Assembly (NCBI RefSeq): GCF_001187845.1
Contig: NZ_CP012160.1
Span: 2,046,001-2,110,000 of the forward strand
DNA length: 64,000 nucleotides
Origin: Octadecabacter temperatus
Lineage (GTDB): Bacteria > Pseudomonadota > Alphaproteobacteria > Rhodobacterales > Rhodobacteraceae
Reading direction: 5' to 3'
The translations under genes were made by a program, and so were the position numbers. The notes under the pieces are model-generated. The model did not search any database, had not been told where the DNA came from, and saw only the letters and a program-made list of their open reading frames with translations. Positions 61,132 to 64,000 of this stretch are shown piece after piece. How positions within the stretch are numbered: position 1 is the first letter of the stretch; every line of letters begins with the position of its first letter.

Positions 61132-61999
61132 ATGCTAATTGACACAAAGGCTCGCAAAATACGACCGGGTAAAAACCGTTAGCGGTCGGTGGTGTAACTG
61201 ACCTTTACTTTCGGGCAGGCTTTTGAGTCGGAACAGGAAAATATACATTTCGCTTTGTTTCACCTAAGTCAGGGAAGCAGCATGGGGCTTGGAACCTACC
61301 CTGCGATCAGCTTAGCAGCCGCACGCATTGCCGCTATTGAAGCGCAAAACCTGATTCTTCAGTGACAGCTCTGTTGCCGAAGCAGAAAGCGAAGCATGAT
61401 ATAGTCGTGCATTTTCCAGCGGTGCCTTGGCGGGAAATGCCTCACGGTTCTATGCAGATTTTTCCGGGGGCTTCTGTAAGTGCCGGACGACAAGCCCAAT
61501 TATTCTTGATCTTAACCGCAGCGCGATCTGGTTAGGTCAGAGGGGCTAAATGGCTTGAAATTGATTTCGCTGAACATGTCTGGGTCATCCCCTCAGCTCG
61601 AATGAAAGCTGGTCGCCAGCATCGAATACCAATTTCTACCCACGCGATGGATCTTCTTCGGTATCGCGAACCTCATCATCTTGGCTGCGAGTTTGTCTTT
61701 TCAACGCGTCCCGATGTCGAATTGAGTGATATGACGCTGACCAAGGTCCTCCGCGACAACCGAATTTCAAGCGATGTTCTGGGTCGCGTTGCAAGGGCGC
61801 ACGGGTTTCGATCAAGTTTTCGCCACTGGGCTTCAGAGAACGCTTGTGTGAGAGATTTAGCCGAACGCGCCCTTGCCCACACAATCAAGTACACGACAAG
61901 GCCGCTTATCACCGCAGGGATTAACTCGAATAATGAAGAGCCATGATGCAAGACTGGGCGGATTGGGTTATGTCGCAATATGCAGGGAGTGCGCTGTAA
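61132..61999 (+). pseudogene. Decayed P4-type tyrosine integrase
   Basis: Fragments of one integrase are spread over three frames. The start (MLIDTKARKIRPGKN) at 61132 ends in a stop. MGLGTYPAISLAAARIAA near 61282 is the typical DUF4102 arm-binding domain. LTAARSG-stop-VRGAKWLEIDF runs through a TAG at 61533-61535 where Glu is expected. The open part from 61602 holds MKAGRQHRIPIS and HGFRSSFRHW (the H-x-x-R catalytic pair). A frame change then gives the end, AAYHRRD and MMQDWADWV. The enzyme cannot be active. It marks a former integration event; no intact element or att repeats were found. Confidence 0.82.
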
Positions 62000-62449
62000 C
62001 TGGAGAAGCAGGGCATCGTTCGGGCCCAACTAACATATTGACCCTTATGTGAATTTGACCACCTGGTAGAATAATTCAAGGCCGAGCAGCCTACGTCGAG
62101 ACAGAGTTAACAATTTGATCTGCTTCATACACCGTCATCAATCGCGCGATTTCGCTGAAACGACCGTTCGTGCAGATAGCAGCGAACGGCAGCAAACCGC
62201 CCACACTGTTATTTTGATTTTATGGCTGCATACGCTCCGAGCGACAAAATGCGGCGTGAGCGAAGAATTTCGTGCAGCGGGACAAGCGGCCATTCGTGCA
62301 CATTGCGACATGAATCCAGAGGCGAATTGCGGCGGCCGATAGGGGCGGATGCCGCGAACGCGGACCACCTAAGTAAATTTTTCCAGGTAATAAACTACGG
62401 GCCAACGCGCGTCATTTTCGAGCTCAATGCGCGCATCCTTAGGGCAGGC
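62000..62449. other. 450-bp gap without a supportable gene
   Basis: This stretch after the integrase remnant holds only short frames that lack ribosome sites, such as one at 62115-62342 whose translation has no family-like features. Parts of it (for example around 62160-62340) look like decayed sequence rather than functional DNA. I saw no tRNA, terminator or convincing repeat. Confidence 0.5.
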
Positions 62450-63376
62450 TTAGCATTCAAGTTTAGCCTCCCTGAATTGGCTCAGGGCATCGGTTATCAG
62501 GGTTCGGACGCGGTCTCGCACGACTGTGCTGTGCCCGGATCGGGCGACCAGATACATGTCCGAGCGGAACTGTGAAGGTAGGTCGATTTCGCGGTAAATG
62601 ACATCGCGCATCTGAATGACTTGCGCGGATCGAGGAACGACGGCGAAGCCAAGACCGTGATTGACGAGGCTGATCACGGCGTGCGTTTGACTCGCTTCAA
62701 GTCGCGTGTCCGGCGTGATGTTGCACGCATAAAACAGGGCGCTGAGAGTCTCTTTAAGATACCCGCCACGGTCTTTGGTGAAAGAAATGTAAGGTTCCCC
62801 ATCAAAGTCAGAGATCGAAAGTATCGTTTTTTTTGCCAATGGATGCGCCTTTGGGATGGCTAAAACAAAGGGTTCGTTCACGACCCTTGTTCGTTCTATT
62901 TCGCCCCGTGGATTTTCCATCCGCGTTAACCCAAGATCAATACGACCAGATCGCTGAGCCTCCACGACTTCGTATCCCATCATTTCGATCGGGCTGAGCG
63001 TCACCAAAGGCATTTCAGCGGCCATTCGCTGCGCAATTAACGGCATGAATTTAAACGCCGCTGAGGGTACGAACCCGATTGCGATTCTGCCGGTTTCACC
63101 GCGTTCTGCCTGTCGCGCGTTTAGGACAGCATGTTCGGATCGTTGAATAATATCGATGGCGCTATGATAAAAATTCTCACCCGCTGGGGTCAGGCGAACA
63201 TGCCGATTGCTACGTTCAAGGAGCGTAAGGTTAACGCGTTCTTCAAGGATTTTGATTTGGCGAGACAACGGAGGTTGCGTCATGTTCATCCGGTCTGCCG
63301 CCCGCCGGAAACTCAACTCCTCTGCAACGGCGACAAAGCATCTCATCTGGAAGTATTCAAACTGCCCGTGCGCCAT
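62450..63376 (-). CDS. LysR-family transcriptional regulator
   Basis: The ATG at 63376 has GGAGG upstream and gives 308 residues; the frame to 63499 is an extension into the promoter. The N-terminal winged helix is FEYFQMRCFVAVAEELSFRRAADRMNMTQPPLSRQIKILEERV (about 6-48), with the rest the periplasmic-binding-like effector domain (IAIGFVPSAAFKFMPLI near 95, GLGFAVVPRSAQ near 235). It is divergent from a family-5 ABC solute-binding protein gene and probably regulates it. The effector is unknown. Confidence 0.93.
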   Translation of the reverse strand: MAHGQFEYFQMRCFVAVAEELSFRRAADRMNMTQPPLSRQIKILEERVNLTLLERSNRHVRLTPAGENFYHSAIDIIQRSEHAVLNARQAERGETGRIAIGFVPSAAFKFMPLIAQRMAAEMPLVTLSPIEMMGYEVVEAQRSGRIDLGLTRMENPRGEIERTRVVNEPFVLAIPKAHPLAKKTILSISDFDGEPYISFTKDRGGYLKETLSALFYACNITPDTRLEASQTHAVISLVNHGLGFAVVPRSAQVIQMRDVIYREIDLPSQFRSDMYLVARSGHSTVVRDRVRTLITDALSQFREAKLEC

Positions 63377-63556
63377 TCGTGATCCTCCGCAACGTGACCT
63401 GCCTGGCGGCAATATGATCCAATTTGTGTATCGTTGCAATCCAAATTTGGAATTTACAATCCCCACCACCTTCCCAATTCTGAGGGTGAAGATCAGCATT
63501 CAAGACCAAGTTCTTGATGAGAGGGTGCTGGATCTTCATTCTTTAGGGAGGAAAAA

Positions 63557-64000
63557 ATGACTAGTAAGTTACACCTTTTCATGGCGTCGGCGCTTGCGTC
63601 GACTGTCGCGTTCGGTGCGCAAGCTCAAGAGAATTCCGTGACGGTTGTGTTGTCGGAAGAACTTGAGATTGTCGAACCGTGCTCGGCCACCAAATCAAAC
63701 GTCGGTCGTGTGTTGTTTCAGAATATTTCGGAAACTGTCACAGAAATGGACCCAGAAACGGGCCTGCAGCCTCGTCTGGCCGAAAGCTGGGAAGACATGG
63801 GCAATGGCACGTGGCGCTTCACGCTGCGCCCGGACGTTAATTTCAGCGACGGCACAGAAATGCGCGCCGATGACGTTGCGCACTCGCTTGTTCGTATGAA
63901 GTCGCCTGATATTGCCTGTGAGATTGGCGCCAAGTTCTTTGGCGGCATCGAAATCACGTCAAACGTCATCGATGAATACACCATCGACGTGACCGCAGAC
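63557..64000 (+). CDS. ABC transporter substrate-binding protein, family 5 (partial)
   Basis: The ATG at 63557 has a strong GGGAGG site and opens 148 codons to the right edge. It begins with a signal peptide (KLHLFMASALASTVAFGAQA) and continues with VTVVLSEELEIVEPCSATKSNVGRVLFQNISETV and LQPRLAESWEDMGNGTWRFTLRPDVNFSDGTEMRADDVAHSL, the standard opening of DppA/OppA-type binding proteins. It should bind a peptide or other small solute for an ABC importer whose membrane genes lie beyond the window. It is divergent from the LysR gene. Confidence 0.92.
   Translation, partial: MTSKLHLFMASALASTVAFGAQAQENSVTVVLSEELEIVEPCSATKSNVGRVLFQNISETVTEMDPETGLQPRLAESWEDMGNGTWRFTLRPDVNFSDGTEMRADDVAHSLVRMKSPDIACEIGAKFFGGIEITSNVIDEYTIDVTAD

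Noticed and set aside
62115..62342. Possible small gene of 75 codons after the integrase remnant
   Set aside because: No ribosome site, no conserved pattern, and overlapping frames on both strands look equally open.

Overview
The window looks like a chromosomal segment of a marine Rhodobacterales (Roseobacter-group) alphaproteobacterium. The evidence is the mix of families (DUF6473, DUF6525 and DUF2793 proteins, ABC-2 capsule export, TRAP transporters, an imelysin/DUF1111 cluster), a TGA-N9-TCA iron box, and moderate GC with close gene packing. No rRNA, tRNA or CRISPR array was seen, and the only mobile-element trace is one decayed integrase.

1-23.7 kb is a surface polysaccharide region. A leftward operon encodes a capsule-type exporter (PCP co-polymerase, ATPase) followed by three glycosyltransferases, with the permease gene divergent. 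To the right lie a 1070-residue GT2+GT4 enzyme, three sulfotransferase-like genes, a DUF6473 gene, manC for GDP-mannose, the dTDP-L-rhamnose genes rfbD-rfbA and rfbC-rfbB, a DUF2793 gene with a 52-residue partner, a 911-residue RTX protein and a MATE transporter. This suggests a rhamnose- and mannose-containing, probably sulfated, exported polysaccharide. rfbC carries a one-base frameshift that removes the catalytic Asp region.

23.7-45.3 kb is a uronate-polymer catabolic region. It has a GntR/FCD regulator, a glucarate-dehydratase-like enolase, a four-gene ABC importer of the AlgS/AlgM1/AlgM2/AlgQ type, a cytoplasmic PL15 exo-lyase, a KdgF-like cupin, a beta-hydroxyacid dehydrogenase, a DEH-reductase-like SDR, a Gfo/Idh oxidoreductase, kduD, kduI, kdgK, uxuA, uxaC, a redoxin and a TRAP transporter. 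Imported oligo-uronates (alginate-like is the best guess) would be cut to unsaturated monomers and converted to 2-keto-3-deoxygluconate, then phosphorylated. Free hexuronates could enter by TRAP and UxaC/UxuA, but no fructuronate reductase is present. A shared palindrome, CTGGTATACCAG and variants, lies upstream of most of these units and is the likely GntR operator.

45.3-50.9 kb is an iron-linked leftward operon: a conserved Cys-rich hypothetical, an imelysin, a di-heme DUF1111 protein, a second imelysin lacking the GxHxxE histidine, and a DUF1513 protein. A TGA-N9-TCA box sits at its promoter.

50.9-60.9 kb is a zinc-acquisition block: a Zur-like regulator with a ZrgA-E-like uptake system (His/Asp-rich DUF2796 protein, ABC ATPase, FtsX-type permease, two DUF3299 proteins), two COG0523 GTPases with a DUF6525 gene, and znuA divergent from zur-znuC-znuB. 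Zur-box-like palindromes lie in the three promoter regions.

60.9-64 kb holds the degenerate integrase, about 450 bp without a supportable gene, a LysR regulator, and the start of a divergent family-5 ABC solute-binding protein that runs off the right edge.
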